Source: Bryobacterales bacterium
GTDB taxonomy: Bacteria > Acidobacteriota > Terriglobia > Bryobacterales > Bryobacteraceae
Assembly (NCBI GenBank): GCA_019261985.1
Contig: JAFAQY010000118.1
Span: 1 to 64,000 of the forward strand
Reading direction: 5' to 3'
DNA: 64,000 nucleotides
Shown: positions 52,098-61,917 of the stretch, in pieces
Position numbering within the stretch: position 1 is the first letter of the stretch
How the letters are laid out: every line of letters starts with the position of its first letter
The notes under the pieces: generated by a model
The model's input: the letters and a program-made list of their open reading frames with translations, nothing else
Told to the model about the DNA's origin: nothing
Database searches by the model: none
Program-made: the position numbers and the translations under genes

Positions 52098-54656
52098 TTA
52101 CGCGCCCTCGGAAAGTTTTTCCACCGCGCGCTCCAGTTTCTGCGGATTGTTCAAAACTCCTTCAAAGAGATCGCCAACGCGCTCGAAACGCGCGAGCGCG
52201 TTCCCGATGTGGAACTGTTCCGGGTGGAGCTTCGGCGTGACTTCGGGCCAGGATAGCGGCGTAGCAACTGGGCCTCCCGGATAGGCTCGTACCACATAAG
52301 GCGCTGAAATGGTTTTGCTCTTGCCGACCTGCGCCCAATCGAAATAGACCTTCCCTTTTTCGCGCCGCGATACCGACCGCGGAGTAGTGAACAAGTCCGG
52401 CCGCTCCCGCGCCACGAGTATGGAAATCAGCTCGGCGAAAGAGCGCGCCTGCTCGTAGGTATATCGCGGCTCCAGCGGCACAATAACGTGCATGCCATCG
52501 CCCCCCGTCGTCTTCGGGTAACCTTCCAGTTCGGCTTGCTCCAATCTCCGGCGGACCAGCAGAGCCGCTTCCACAATCTTTGCGAAGCCGCATTCTTGCG
52601 CGTCCAGATCGAACAGGATGTAATCGGGATTGTCCAGGCTACCCATGCGGCTCATCCAGGGATTGTGGTCGATACAGCCCAGGTTCACCAGGAATAGAAG
52701 CGTTGCGCGATCCTCGCCGATAACGTAGCGGATGCCATCGTCGGCCAACTCCATTCGCAGCCATTTCGGGAAGCTCGGGGCGACTTCCTTTTGAAAGAAG
52801 AACGGCTCGTCGATGCCGTTCGGATAGCGCTTGAGCGAAAGCGGCCGGTCCTTAAGATGCGGCACGATCAGCGGCGCCACCGCGTCGTAGTAGTTCAGGA
52901 GGTCCCGTTTCTTGTAGCCGTCTTTTGGATAGAAGATCTTATTCAGGTTCGTGAACTTCAGGCGATGGCGGCCAATCGTCAGAATCTGCTCCTCGGCATT
53001 CGGGTCGAGGAGTTGTCCCGCGGAAGATCCGTTTTTATCGTCCGCGGTAGAGTTCCGCACGCACTCCGTGGGGTCGACATCCGGCCGAAACCCCATCCAC
53101 ACCGGAGCGCGAAGCCGGCCATCTTCCGTCCAATTCAAATACCTGACTTCGCAGACCAGTTCCGGCCGCGTCCACGTGACCGCAGCCTCTTTCGGCAGCA
53201 ACTTTTCGGGTTCCAAAGTACATGCCGGGGTCGCCAGCGGCGCCAGTTTTTCGTAGATCGCTTTGATGGTCTTGTGATCGAAGCCCGTACCGACATTGCC
53301 GGCCCATTTGAGTTTTCCGCGATCGTAGATCCCTAAAACCAGCGCCCCGAAATATTCGCGTTCGCCCTTGGTGAATCCGCATAGGACGAATGAATCCGAA
53401 TTGGTATTTTTGTATTTGACCCAATCCGATGTTCGGCGCGGCTCGTAAAGGCTGGACGCTCGCTTCCCGATGATGCCTTCGATGCCCTGCCGCTTTACCG
53501 CTTCAAGCAGCTGCGGCCCGTTGCCCGTGAAGTGCTCGGAATAGCGAATAATATTGTCGGGTTCGAGGATTTCTTTCAGCAGCCGTTTGCGCTCCATCAG
53601 CGGTGTTCCGCGGAGGTCGCGTCCCTCGACATAGAGAAGATCGAAGACATATAGCACCACCGGATAATGGCGCGAAAGAGTTGCGATCGCGCTCGCGTCT
53701 GCCACCGTGATGCGGCGTTGCAGGCGCTCGAAACTCGGGATACCGCGTTCATCCAGGGCGGCGATTTCGCCATCCAGGATGGCCTGCCGGGCTTTCACAT
53801 GATGCGGCAAAACGGACAACTCAGGGTATTGACGGTCGATTAAGTTGCCGTTGCGCGATATCATCCGGAGCTTGCCATTATCGACGTAGCAGATCGCGCG
53901 GACGCCGTCCCATTTAATCTCATACATCCATTCGTCGCCCGCCGGCGGGTCGCCTCTGCCGATTTGCGCGAGCATTGGCGAGATGTTTTTGGGCATCGGA
54001 TCGGCAGTGCCTTTCAGCGGTAGCGGGTCGGACGAGCGGTCTTTGTGGTGTGCCCGCGCGGCAGGCGATTGTTTTTTGCCTTCTGCCAAGGGGGCTAACT
54101 GCTGCGCAATCTCCTCCTGGGTGCGTCCGCTAAGCACGCTGTACGCCTGATCTTCGACATCCCAGCCCGGCTGAGCGAACTGATCTTTTTTCTTGAGCAG
54201 CAGCCACTCGTTACCCTTGCCTCGCTTCATTCGCACTAAAGCGAAATCGCCGCGGAGCTTTTCGCCATTTAAATGGAATTTGAAGTCTCCCCGCGCAAGC
54301 TGCTCGTCCGCGGAAGCGTCGTCGAGCAGCTCATAAGTGCCGCGGTCCCATAACATGACGCTTCCCGCGCCGTAGTTGCCCTTGGGGATCACGCCTTCAA
54401 AGCCGCCGTATTCGAGTGGATGATCCTCCACCATCATCGCCAGCCGCTTTTCGCCTGGGTCCAGAGTAGGACCCTTGGGAACCGCCCAGGATTTGAGCGC
54501 CCCGCCTGCTTCCAGGCGGAAATCGTAATGCAGACGTGTGGCGTGGTGCCGCTGTACGCAGTACTGCAAAGCGCCGGAGTGTTTGTGCGGTTTGCCGGCC
54601 TCCGGCTCCGGCGTGCGGTCGAAATGGCGCTTTTCGGAATATTTCTTAAGTGACAC
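52098..54656 (-). CDS. ligD: DNA ligase D (phosphoesterase, ligase, polymerase)
   Basis: An 852-residue NHEJ enzyme with three domains in the order PE-LIG-POL. The 3'-phosphoesterase (about 8-165) has HHATRLHYDFRLE and DHPLEYGGFEGVIPKGNYGA; the ATP-dependent ligase (about 225-530) has the adenylated Lys248 in YEIKWDGVRA; the archaeo-eukaryotic primase/polymerase (about 560-850) has PLSLKRYPNGIDEPFFFQKE and the catalytic LFDLDA. It trims, fills and seals double-strand breaks with Ku. The start is GTG with GAGGAG 7 bp upstream. It diverges from ku, 100 bp away, which allows shared control. Confidence 0.96.
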   Translation of the reverse strand: MSLKKYSEKRHFDRTPEPEAGKPHKHSGALQYCVQRHHATRLHYDFRLEAGGALKSWAVPKGPTLDPGEKRLAMMVEDHPLEYGGFEGVIPKGNYGAGSVMLWDRGTYELLDDASADEQLARGDFKFHLNGEKLRGDFALVRMKRGKGNEWLLLKKKDQFAQPGWDVEDQAYSVLSGRTQEEIAQQLAPLAEGKKQSPAARAHHKDRSSDPLPLKGTADPMPKNISPMLAQIGRGDPPAGDEWMYEIKWDGVRAICYVDNGKLRMISRNGNLIDRQYPELSVLPHHVKARQAILDGEIAALDERGIPSFERLQRRITVADASAIATLSRHYPVVLYVFDLLYVEGRDLRGTPLMERKRLLKEILEPDNIIRYSEHFTGNGPQLLEAVKRQGIEGIIGKRASSLYEPRRTSDWVKYKNTNSDSFVLCGFTKGEREYFGALVLGIYDRGKLKWAGNVGTGFDHKTIKAIYEKLAPLATPACTLEPEKLLPKEAAVTWTRPELVCEVRYLNWTEDGRLRAPVWMGFRPDVDPTECVRNSTADDKNGSSAGQLLDPNAEEQILTIGRHRLKFTNLNKIFYPKDGYKKRDLLNYYDAVAPLIVPHLKDRPLSLKRYPNGIDEPFFFQKEVAPSFPKWLRMELADDGIRYVIGEDRATLLFLVNLGCIDHNPWMSRMGSLDNPDYILFDLDAQECGFAKIVEAALLVRRRLEQAELEGYPKTTGGDGMHVIVPLEPRYTYEQARSFAELISILVARERPDLFTTPRSVSRREKGKVYFDWAQVGKSKTISAPYVVRAYPGGPVATPLSWPEVTPKLHPEQFHIGNALARFERVGDLFEGVLNNPQKLERAVEKLSEGA

Positions 54657-54756
54657 AAGCTCCTCAGAAACTCAGAGTGCCGCAGTCGCCCTCTGCCGTT
54701 ATACGACAAAACCCAAATAGAATGTTTGCGATAACATAGGGGCGTGAGGTGATCGG

Positions 54757-55596
54757 ATGGCATCCACCGTTTGGAAAGGGCATCTTACGTTCGGACTCGT
54801 TTCAATCCCTGTCCGATTGTATAGCGCCGCGCGCGGCGAGAGCATCAGCTTCAACCAGTTGCATAAGGCGGACAACTCGCGCATCAGGCAAGTGGTCTAC
54901 TGCGCCGCCGAGGACAAGCCCATTCCGCGCAGCGAAATCGTCAAGGGTTACGAGTACGAAAAGGACCGCTACGTGGTGATTGAGGACGAAGAGGTCAAAA
55001 AAGTTGCGCCCGCCACCGCGAAAACCATGGAGATCCAGGAATTTGTGAAGGCGGATGAAGTGGATCCCATCTATCTGGAGACTTCCTATTATTTGGCGCC
55101 GGACGAAGCCGGCGAGAAAGCGTACGCGCTCCTGTTCGACGCGCTGCGGAAAACCGGCTACTACGGCGTCGCCAAGATCGCGATGCATAACCGGGAGCAC
55201 GTCGTCATCCTGCGCCCGGGAAAAAACGGCGTGCTGCTCCATACGATGTTCTACAGCCACGAAATCCGGAAGGTGGATGAGTTCCGCACGGACCTGAGCT
55301 TAGTGAAAGAAAAGGAACTCGCGATGGCGACGAGCCTCATCGAAGCCATGGTGGCGGAGTTTGAACCCGACAAATATAAGGACGACTATCGCGACAATCT
55401 GCTCCAGATGATCGAAGCCAAAAAGAAAGGCCAGGAAGTGATCGCCCCACCGGAGCCGAAGGAAGCCAAAGTGGTCGACATCATGGAGGCGTTGAAGGCG
55501 AGCCTGGCGATGGCGAAGAAGCCGGTAGCGTCAGCAACGGCGGAGTCGCCGGCAGAAGAAGCAAAGCCGGCAAGGCGCCGCCGGGCGGGCGGGTAA
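54757..55596 (+). CDS. ku: Ku-type DNA end-binding protein
   Basis: A 279-residue bacterial Ku that forms a ring on broken DNA ends and recruits LigD. WKGHLTFGLVSIPVRLYSAA opens the core, KGYEYEKDRYVVIEDEE and AKIAMHNREHVVILRPGKN follow; the C-terminus is basic (KPARRRRAGG), typical of the DNA-contacting tail. GAGGTGA lies 6 bp before the ATG. The gene diverges from ligD. Confidence 0.96.
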   Translation: MASTVWKGHLTFGLVSIPVRLYSAARGESISFNQLHKADNSRIRQVVYCAAEDKPIPRSEIVKGYEYEKDRYVVIEDEEVKKVAPATAKTMEIQEFVKADEVDPIYLETSYYLAPDEAGEKAYALLFDALRKTGYYGVAKIAMHNREHVVILRPGKNGVLLHTMFYSHEIRKVDEFRTDLSLVKEKELAMATSLIEAMVAEFEPDKYKDDYRDNLLQMIEAKKKGQEVIAPPEPKEAKVVDIMEALKASLAMAKKPVASATAESPAEEAKPARRRRAGG

Positions 55597-55674
55597 GTAC
55601 CTATTTGCACAGAAATCTGGCGCCTTTGTGGGGCAGGCTTTTGCCGGTTAAGTGAAGTTCTGCAATTAAGCTTT

Positions 55675-55784
55675 GTGGGGCAGGATGCCATCCTGCGCGC
55701 GATTGCCAATCGCGCTGGTCGGCGTTGGTACAAACGTCGCCAGGCGGGTTAGCAACCCGCCGCAGGTTAAGCAACCTGCCCCAC
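55675..55784 (-). repeat. Composite palindromic element (copy D)
   Basis: Outer ends GTGGGGCAGG and CCTGCCCCAC; inside GCAGGAT-GCC-ATCCTGC, GCGCGATT-GCC-AATCGCGC, a linker of about 28 bp, GGCGGGTT-AGC-AACCCGCC and GCAGGTT-AAGC-AACCTGC. Order is the reverse of copy B. It lies between convergent ku and nuoN. A fragment GTGGGGCAGG also occurs at 55628-55637. Confidence 0.85.
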
Positions 55785-55816
55785 CATGCCCATTCACAAA
55801 CTGTCTCAATGAACTC

Positions 55817-57223
55817 TCATCTCCGCGCAAGAACCGCAAGAATCGGCTGAGGATATATCCCCACCCAAAGCACGATGACAGCGAGCGTAACCAGGACAGC
55901 ACCTTCGGCGACAGATATAGGCCTCAAAACCGGAGCCACCGGCTGAGCCGCTGAAAACATAGCCTCGATAATTCGTAAATAGTAGAAGAGCCCTATCGCG
56001 CTTCCGACGATCAGAACGAATATCAGCAGCCACTGCTCCGTCGCCGCGCCCGCGGCAATCAGGTAGAACTTTCCAATAAATCCCGCGGTTGCCGGCATTC
56101 CCGCGAGCGACAGCAAGGCTATGGTGAATATGCTCCCAATCAGCGGCCGGCGCCAGAACAAGCCGCCGTAATCGTCGATTTCATCCGCATCGCGGCCCGC
56201 GCCCGACAATGCCGTAACGGTAGCAAAGGCCGCGAGAATCGTCATCGAATATGCGATGAGATAGAACACCACGGCCTGATTGCCCGTATCCCTCCCGGCA
56301 AGCAGCGCGATCAGCACGTACCCGAGATGCGAGATCGAAGAGTACGCCAGAATGCGTTTGACATTCGTCTGCCGGAGTGCCAATAGATTACCCACAAGTA
56401 TGGATGCGACCGCGATCACGGAGAGGATTACAAAAAAAGCGTGCTCGCCGGCGGACGAATTGTAGTAACGCAGCAGCACCGCGAAGACCGCGGCCTTCGA
56501 TACCGTCGCGATGAACGCAGTCACCGGAGCGGGCGCGCCCTCGTACACATCCGGAGTCCAAAGATGGAAAGGAACCAGCGCCAGCTTAAATGCAACGCCT
56601 GTGAAGATCAGCGTGGTCCCGAGCGTGGTCATCAGCGGGTACCAGGTATCCGTTTCGGCGCGTGTGATTCGAGCGAACTCCATCGTGCCGGAATCGGCGT
56701 ACACCAAGGCCATTCCAAAAAGAAGAAAGGCGGACGAAGCCGCGGCCAAAATCAGGTATTTGATCGCGGCTTCTAGTGGATGCCTTCGTTCTTTCAGGTA
56801 GCCGATCATCGCGTACAGCGAAATGCTCAGGATCTCTAGCCCCAGAAAAAACGACGCGAAATGAGCGCTGCAGGCGAGGATCTCGGCTCCAACCGTCGCA
56901 AGCAGCAATAACAAATAGAATTCCTCGGGCTGGGTATCGCGAAGCTCGAAATATCTGTAGGCGAGGAGCGCCGATCCGGCCGCGGAGACGATGATCAGGC
57001 CCATAAAGATCGACGCATAATGATCGATCATCAGGAGCGGCGTCACCTGACGCGGAACTCCACCAGCAAGAATCACCGAGGCAAAAGCTATCGCCAATCC
57101 AACCACTGTCCCAATAAACGCTTGTGTGTGGCTGCGCTTAATCGCGATTCCTATCATGACGGCAAGCGCCGTCAGAGTCGTGATGGTTATCGGCAGGAGG
57201 GCGGCGATCTCGACGCGGTGCAT
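55817..57223 (-). CDS. nuoN: NADH-quinone oxidoreductase subunit N
   Basis: A 468-residue membrane subunit of complex I, one of the three antiporter-like proton channels. About 14 helices; key blocks are LACSAHFASFFLGLEILSIS, LYAMIGYLKERRHPLEAAIKY with the conserved Glu, VPFHLWTPDVYEGAPAPVTA and RQTNVKRILAYSSISHLGYV with its Lys. It is the last gene of the nuo operon and begins 1 bp after nuoM. Confidence 0.95.
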   Translation of the reverse strand: MHRVEIAALLPITITTLTALAVMIGIAIKRSHTQAFIGTVVGLAIAFASVILAGGVPRQVTPLLMIDHYASIFMGLIIVSAAGSALLAYRYFELRDTQPEEFYLLLLLATVGAEILACSAHFASFFLGLEILSISLYAMIGYLKERRHPLEAAIKYLILAAASSAFLLFGMALVYADSGTMEFARITRAETDTWYPLMTTLGTTLIFTGVAFKLALVPFHLWTPDVYEGAPAPVTAFIATVSKAAVFAVLLRYYNSSAGEHAFFVILSVIAVASILVGNLLALRQTNVKRILAYSSISHLGYVLIALLAGRDTGNQAVVFYLIAYSMTILAAFATVTALSGAGRDADEIDDYGGLFWRRPLIGSIFTIALLSLAGMPATAGFIGKFYLIAAGAATEQWLLIFVLIVGSAIGLFYYLRIIEAMFSAAQPVAPVLRPISVAEGAVLVTLAVIVLWVGIYPQPILAVLARR

Positions 57224-57224
57224 T

Positions 57225-58703
57225 TCACCTCATAACAATCGTGTTCACTTGCTGCTGGAGCCAGTCCATCGCCGGCCGGAACGTGTTGAATACCGGCTGG
57301 GGATAGAGGCCCAGCCACAGCAGCACGGCCATCATTAACGCAATCGCGGCCCCTTCGCGCGGGGTCAAATCCGGAATTCTCCAGTGGTGCACATTTTCCC
57401 CATGGAATGCGCGCTGGACCATGCGGAGGGCGTAGAAAGTCGCCGCGAGGACTCCAATGGCGGCGGCGACTGCCGCGCCGGTGCTGACGCGGAAGACTCC
57501 GAGCAATACCAGGATTTCACCGACGAAATCGCCGAGCCCGGGCAGCCCCAAGGATGCCAGCGCGAAGAAGAGTCCGGCTCCGCTCAAGCGCGGCGCGGTG
57601 TTCCAGAGTCCGCCCATTTGGCTTAGGTCGCGCGTGTGAATTCGCTCCTGTAAGGCGCCGGCGAGGACGAAAAGCGCTCCCGTGCTGAAGCCGTGGCAGA
57701 TCATGGTCATCACCGCGCCCTGAAGCGCAAGCGGATTCCAGGCGAAGATCCCCAGCAGGACGAATCCGAGGTGGCTCACGCTTGTATAGGCGACGAGCCG
57801 CTTCAGATCAGTTTGCGCAAAGGCCATGACAGCGCCGTAAAGAATTCCTAACGTGGCGAGCGCAAGCGCGACAGGAGTTATCTCGTGCGCGGCGTTCGGA
57901 AAAAGTGGGATCACGAATCGCAGGAACCCATAGGCTCCGGTTTTAAGCAGCAGTCCGGCGAGTATTACACTTCCCGCGGTGGAGGCTTCGGAATGGGCAT
58001 CGGGAAGCCAGGTGTGAAACGGCACTACGGGAAGTTTCACCGCGAACGCGGCCACAAAGCCGAGCATGATCCAGAACTCCGCTTGCCGCGATAACGGAGT
58101 GCCGAGCAGTTGCAAATAATCGAACGTGTAGACGCCCGTCGCTTGACCGTGCGCGAAGTAAAGCGCCAGAATCGCCGCCAGCATCAGCAAGCCGCTGAGC
58201 TGAGTGAACAGGAAGAACTTGACGGACGCATATTGCCTTCGCTCATGGCCCCAGATCGCGATCAGGAAATACATCGGGATCAGCATCAGTTCCCAGGCGA
58301 AATAAAAGACAAACAAATCCAGCGCGACGAAAACTCCTGCGATGCCCGCCAGAACCCAGAGCAGATTCAGATGGAAGAACCCGATGCTGCTCTGGATTTC
58401 TGTCCATGACGCCAGCACCGCTATGGCTCCGAGGAAAAACGTGAGCATCAGCAGCAGCAGACTGAGGCCGTCGACTGCGAGATGAAGATGAATTCCGAAG
58501 GCGGGAAGCCACGGCCAGTCGACCTGCTTGATCCAGCGCGTTGAGCCGTCTCCGCCTTGGGCCCAAATCCCGAGCGTCAGACCCAAATCAAGGAGCGTGG
58601 CGATGAGCGCGATCCACCTGGGCGCCCGCGGGTTCCAGCGCGCGGCGAGCGGCGCTACCGCTCCGGCGAAAATCAAAATCGCGATGAGCCAGACCAGAAT
58701 CAT
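57225..58703 (-). CDS. nuoM: NADH-quinone oxidoreductase subunit M
   Basis: A 492-residue antiporter-like subunit. FYFAWELMLIPMYFLIAIWG carries the membrane Glu; VPFHTWLPDAHSEASTAGSV, FAQTDLKRLVAYTSVSHLGF and QERIHTRDLSQMGGLWN are family signatures. I take the ATG at 58703, which overlaps the nuoL stop as ATGA; a GTG two codons earlier is possible. Translation coupling with nuoL is clear. Confidence 0.95.
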   Translation of the reverse strand: MILVWLIAILIFAGAVAPLAARWNPRAPRWIALIATLLDLGLTLGIWAQGGDGSTRWIKQVDWPWLPAFGIHLHLAVDGLSLLLLMLTFFLGAIAVLASWTEIQSSIGFFHLNLLWVLAGIAGVFVALDLFVFYFAWELMLIPMYFLIAIWGHERRQYASVKFFLFTQLSGLLMLAAILALYFAHGQATGVYTFDYLQLLGTPLSRQAEFWIMLGFVAAFAVKLPVVPFHTWLPDAHSEASTAGSVILAGLLLKTGAYGFLRFVIPLFPNAAHEITPVALALATLGILYGAVMAFAQTDLKRLVAYTSVSHLGFVLLGIFAWNPLALQGAVMTMICHGFSTGALFVLAGALQERIHTRDLSQMGGLWNTAPRLSGAGLFFALASLGLPGLGDFVGEILVLLGVFRVSTGAAVAAAIGVLAATFYALRMVQRAFHGENVHHWRIPDLTPREGAAIALMMAVLLWLGLYPQPVFNTFRPAMDWLQQQVNTIVMR

Positions 58704-60562
58704 AGCCACAGCGCCAGCGCGGCAAATACCACCGTCCCCGCCAGAATTGCAGCGGCATACCAGCGAACCCGCCCGGTTTCCGTAAGGCTCAAGTCGCGGT
58801 AGAGCGAATCGGCGGCTCGGGCGATGCCGGAATAGAAACCGTCAATAAAATCCCCCCGGTTGATATTTGCAATCCAGACAAACGGCCGTACAAATGCGCG
58901 GTCGTAAAGCCAATCGAAGCCCCAATCGGAAAACCACCAGGCACGGACTTTACGGCCCCCGGTAGTCGCGACAACCCTCTCCGCCAACTCTGGGGAGCGG
59001 CGGTATAACAGATACGCGAAATAGACCCCGATGGCGAAGGCGAAAGCGAGCGCGGCTCGAGACATGTCTTCGGTCATGAAGCCCCGCTGCCGCGTATCGG
59101 TTGGCGGCAGTGCGGACGTGAGATATGAGATAAGAGGATTCTTCAGGTAGCCTGCCAGCACGGCGCCGATCCCGAGCACGGCAAGCGGAATGGTCATCGC
59201 GAGGCCGGGCGTTCTAATCACGGGCGTCCGGATGTCGCCAAAGAAGACGACGAAAATAAGCCGGAATGTGTACAGAGCGGTTAAAACGGCGCCGGCGGCT
59301 CCGGCCCACCACAGCGCGGCGTGGCCATGCTCCGCGGCGAGCGCGCCCCAGATGATCAGGTCCTTGCTGAAATATCCGGCGGTGATTAGGGGCAAACCGG
59401 ACATGGAGCAGCCCGCTAAGAAAAAGGCCCAGAATGTCAGCGGAAGCCGGTGCCGCAGGCCACCCATGCGAAAGATGTCGTGTTCGCCGCCAAGCGCCTC
59501 AATCACTACCCCTGCGCAGAGGAACAACAGCGCTTTGAAGAACGCATGAGTCAGGAAGTGAAAAATCGCCGCAGTCCAGGCGCCCACGCCTAAGGCGAGG
59601 AACATGTAACCGATCTGGCTGATCGTTGAGTAAGCCAAAGCTCGTTTGAGATCGTACTGAACCAGCGCGCTGCATCCGGCCAGGAGCAGCGTTGCCGCAC
59701 CGACGACAGCCACCGCCAGCTGCGCAGCCGGCGCGAGTTGAAAAAGAACATGCGTCCTTGCGATCAGATAAACTCCGGCGGTAACCATCGTGGCTGCGTG
59801 GATCAAAGCACTGGTAGGCGTGGGGCCGGCCATGGCATCCGGCAGCCAGACCTGCAGCGGAAGCTGCGCCGATTTCCCAACCGCTCCACCGAGCAGCAGA
59901 AACGCGGCCAAGGTGGCCACGGAAGATCCTACGGGCCAGTTTTGAGACGCACGCTGCATCAGTTCCTGAATATTCAGCGTGCCGAGTCTGGTAAATAGCA
60001 GCAGCAATGCGATAGACATGGCCGTATCGCCCACGCGCGTCACAATGAACGCCTTGCGTGCCGCTAACCCATTTTCCGGATCGCGATACCAGAATCCGAT
60101 CAGCAGATAGCTGCACAGCCCCACGCCTTCCCATCCGAGATACAGCAGCAGGAGATTGTCGGCCAGCAGCAGCGTTATCATCGATCCGACGAACAGATTC
60201 ATGTACGCGAAGAACCGGCTGTAGTCTTCGTCTTCAGCCATGAATTCAGTGGAATAAAGGTGAATAAAAAATCCGACGAAGGTGACCACCAGGACCATCA
60301 CCAGCGACAGTGCATCGAGATGCAAACCGATCTCGGGCTCAAATCCGTCGACCCGGATCCATTTCCAGAGGACTTGCGTATACGTGCTTGATCCTGAGCG
60401 CAGAAAGCCTACGGCCACTAACATCGCGATCACCGCCGCCGCGGCGATCGATCCCGCGCCCATCACCGCGACACCCCTGCGCGAGAACCGCGGGCCGAAA
60501 ACCGACAGCACCAGAGCGCTCGCGAACGGAATCGCCGGGATCAGCCATAGGAGTTCCAGCAC
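58700..60562 (-). CDS. nuoL: NADH-quinone oxidoreductase subunit L
   Basis: A 620-residue antiporter-like subunit, with the extra long lateral helix and C-terminal helix of NuoL. Signatures are LFVGSMITLLLADNLLLLYL, GWEGVGLCSYLLIGFWYRDP with the conserved Glu, QLPLQVWLPDAMAGPTPTSA and ALVQYDLKRALAYSTISQIG with its Lys. It starts with GTG 1 bp after the nuoK stop. The C-terminus shows VRWYAAAILAGTVVFAALAL, typical. Confidence 0.95.
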   Translation of the reverse strand: MLELLWLIPAIPFASALVLSVFGPRFSRRGVAVMGAGSIAAAAVIAMLVAVGFLRSGSSTYTQVLWKWIRVDGFEPEIGLHLDALSLVMVLVVTFVGFFIHLYSTEFMAEDEDYSRFFAYMNLFVGSMITLLLADNLLLLYLGWEGVGLCSYLLIGFWYRDPENGLAARKAFIVTRVGDTAMSIALLLLFTRLGTLNIQELMQRASQNWPVGSSVATLAAFLLLGGAVGKSAQLPLQVWLPDAMAGPTPTSALIHAATMVTAGVYLIARTHVLFQLAPAAQLAVAVVGAATLLLAGCSALVQYDLKRALAYSTISQIGYMFLALGVGAWTAAIFHFLTHAFFKALLFLCAGVVIEALGGEHDIFRMGGLRHRLPLTFWAFFLAGCSMSGLPLITAGYFSKDLIIWGALAAEHGHAALWWAGAAGAVLTALYTFRLIFVVFFGDIRTPVIRTPGLAMTIPLAVLGIGAVLAGYLKNPLISYLTSALPPTDTRQRGFMTEDMSRAALAFAFAIGVYFAYLLYRRSPELAERVVATTGGRKVRAWWFSDWGFDWLYDRAFVRPFVWIANINRGDFIDGFYSGIARAADSLYRDLSLTETGRVRWYAAAILAGTVVFAALALWL

Positions 60563-60563
60563 G

Positions 60564-60872
60564 TCATCCTCTCATTTCGCTGGGCGCCTCGTCATCGAGA
60601 GTTTTGAAGCGATGATACAGTTGCAAAACCAATGCCAGCCCGACGGAGACTTCGGCCGCGGCCATCGCCAGAATGAATAGGAACATGATCTGGCCATCGG
60701 GCTGGCCCCACCGCGCGCCGGCCGCGATAAACGCCACTCCCGCGGCGTTCAGCATGATCTCGAGCGACATTAAAACGAACACGAGATTACGGCGCGCGAT
60801 CAGCCCGATCAGCCCCAGCGTGAACAAGATCGCCGCTAGCAACAACCCGTCCCTCATCGATATGGGTTCCAT
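60564..60872 (-). CDS. nuoK: NADH-quinone oxidoreductase subunit K
   Basis: A 102-residue membrane subunit with three helices and the conserved glutamates in [15 protein letters not shown] and [20 protein letters not shown]. The ATG at 60872 gives [12 protein letters not shown]; a second ATG at 60857 would give a more usual N-terminus but has no ribosome site. Either start lies inside the 3' end of nuoJ, an overlap of 71-86 bp, larger than is usual for this pair. Confidence 0.93.
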   Translation of the reverse strand: MEPISMRDGLLLAAILFTLGLIGLIARRNLVFVLMSLEIMLNAAGVAFIAAGARWGQPDGQIMFLFILAMAAAEVSVGLALVLQLYHRFKTLDDEAPSEMRG

Positions 60873-61380
60873 GTTCCTCTCGCATTTCTTCGATTTTTCG
60901 CATGCCCAGATGATAGGCTCCGATCATTCCGGCTAAGAGCAGAATCGACGATAATTCGACGCCTATCAAATAAGGTCCGAACAAAGCCATGGCCACCTGC
61001 TTCGGTTCGACCGCTTGTGCCGCGCCTGTGGCGTTCCCGGCGCGTAACAACAGATACGCGACCTCGATCAAAAGCAGACCGGCCAGAATCGCCGGTCCCC
61101 GCCACATCCCCGGCGTGCGCCAGCGCCGTTCCAGCGCCGCGGCGCGTTCGCCAAGATTGAGCATCATCACGATGAAAATGAACAAGACCATAATCGCGCC
61201 CGCGTAGATGATGACCTCCAGCGCGGCGATGAAGGGCGCCCCCATTGTGTAAAACGCAACCGCCACCGCGAGTAGCGACAGGATCAGATACAACAGCGCA
61301 TGCACGGCATTGGTTCGCGTGATCGTGAGGACCGTCGCGCCGATTGCGACTACGCTAGCAATGTAAAATGCGGCATCCAT
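60787..61380 (-). CDS. nuoJ: NADH-quinone oxidoreductase subunit J
   Basis: A 197-residue membrane subunit with five helices. [40 protein letters not shown] and [11 protein letters not shown] are the conserved core; the last helix ends [15 protein letters not shown]. The final 30 residues ([20 protein letters not shown] and beyond) are not typical and overlap nuoK, perhaps because the original stop was lost. Confidence 0.93.
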   Translation of the reverse strand: MDAAFYIASVVAIGATVLTITRTNAVHALLYLILSLLAVAVAFYTMGAPFIAALEVIIYAGAIMVLFIFIVMMLNLGERAAALERRWRTPGMWRGPAILAGLLLIEVAYLLLRAGNATGAAQAVEPKQVAMALFGPYLIGVELSSILLLAGMIGAYHLGMRKIEEMREEHGTHIDEGRVVASGDLVHAGADRADRAP

Positions 61381-61401
61381 GAAAACCTCAGCATCAAGAC
61401 A

Positions 61402-61917
61402 TCACGGCATTAAGCTTTGAACGTCCACCGGCGGAGCCTCCAGTTCGGCCTCGCCCTTGTCCTTGCCTCCGATCTTCACGCCCGCCACGTTCCAAAAGTT
61501 ATAGCCGGGGTACTTGCCGGGGCCGTTTATCAAAAGGTCCTCCTTCTCGTAGACCAGGTTTTCGCGGTGAAATTCGCCCATCTCAAAATCCGGCGTCAAC
61601 TGAATCGCATAGGTCGGGCATGCTTCTTCGCAGTAGCCGCAGAAAATACAGCGCGAAAAATTGATCCGAAAGAATTCGGGATAGCGGCGCCCGGTTTCAT
61701 CCTCCGTCGCTTGGAGCGCGATGCAATCGACCGGGCAGGCGACGGCGCATAGATAACAGGCGACACAGCGCTCGCCGCCATCGGGATCGCGCGAGAGAAT
61801 TATGCGGCCGCGATACCGTGGCGCGAGATACGGCTTTTGTTCCGGATATTGAACCGTAACGCGGCGATGGAACATGTGCAAAAACACGCGCCCGGTTGTG
61901 CGGAGGATGCTGAACAT
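61402..61917 (-). CDS. nuoI: NADH-quinone oxidoreductase subunit I
   Basis: A 171-residue peripheral iron-sulfur subunit with two 4Fe-4S clusters: [12 protein letters not shown] (Cys51, 54, 57, 61) and [12 protein letters not shown] (Cys90, 93, 96, 100). [20 protein letters not shown] is the usual N-terminal block. The clusters (N6a and N6b) pass electrons toward the quinone site. It starts directly after the nuoH stop. Confidence 0.96.
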   Translation of the reverse strand: MFSILRTTGRVFLHMFHRRVTVQYPEQKPYLAPRYRGRIILSRDPDGGERCVACYLCAVACPVDCIALQATEDETGRRYPEFFRINFSRCIFCGYCEEACPTYAIQLTPDFEMGEFHRENLVYEKEDLLINGPGKYPGYNFWNVAGVKIGGKDKGEAELEAPPVDVQSLMP

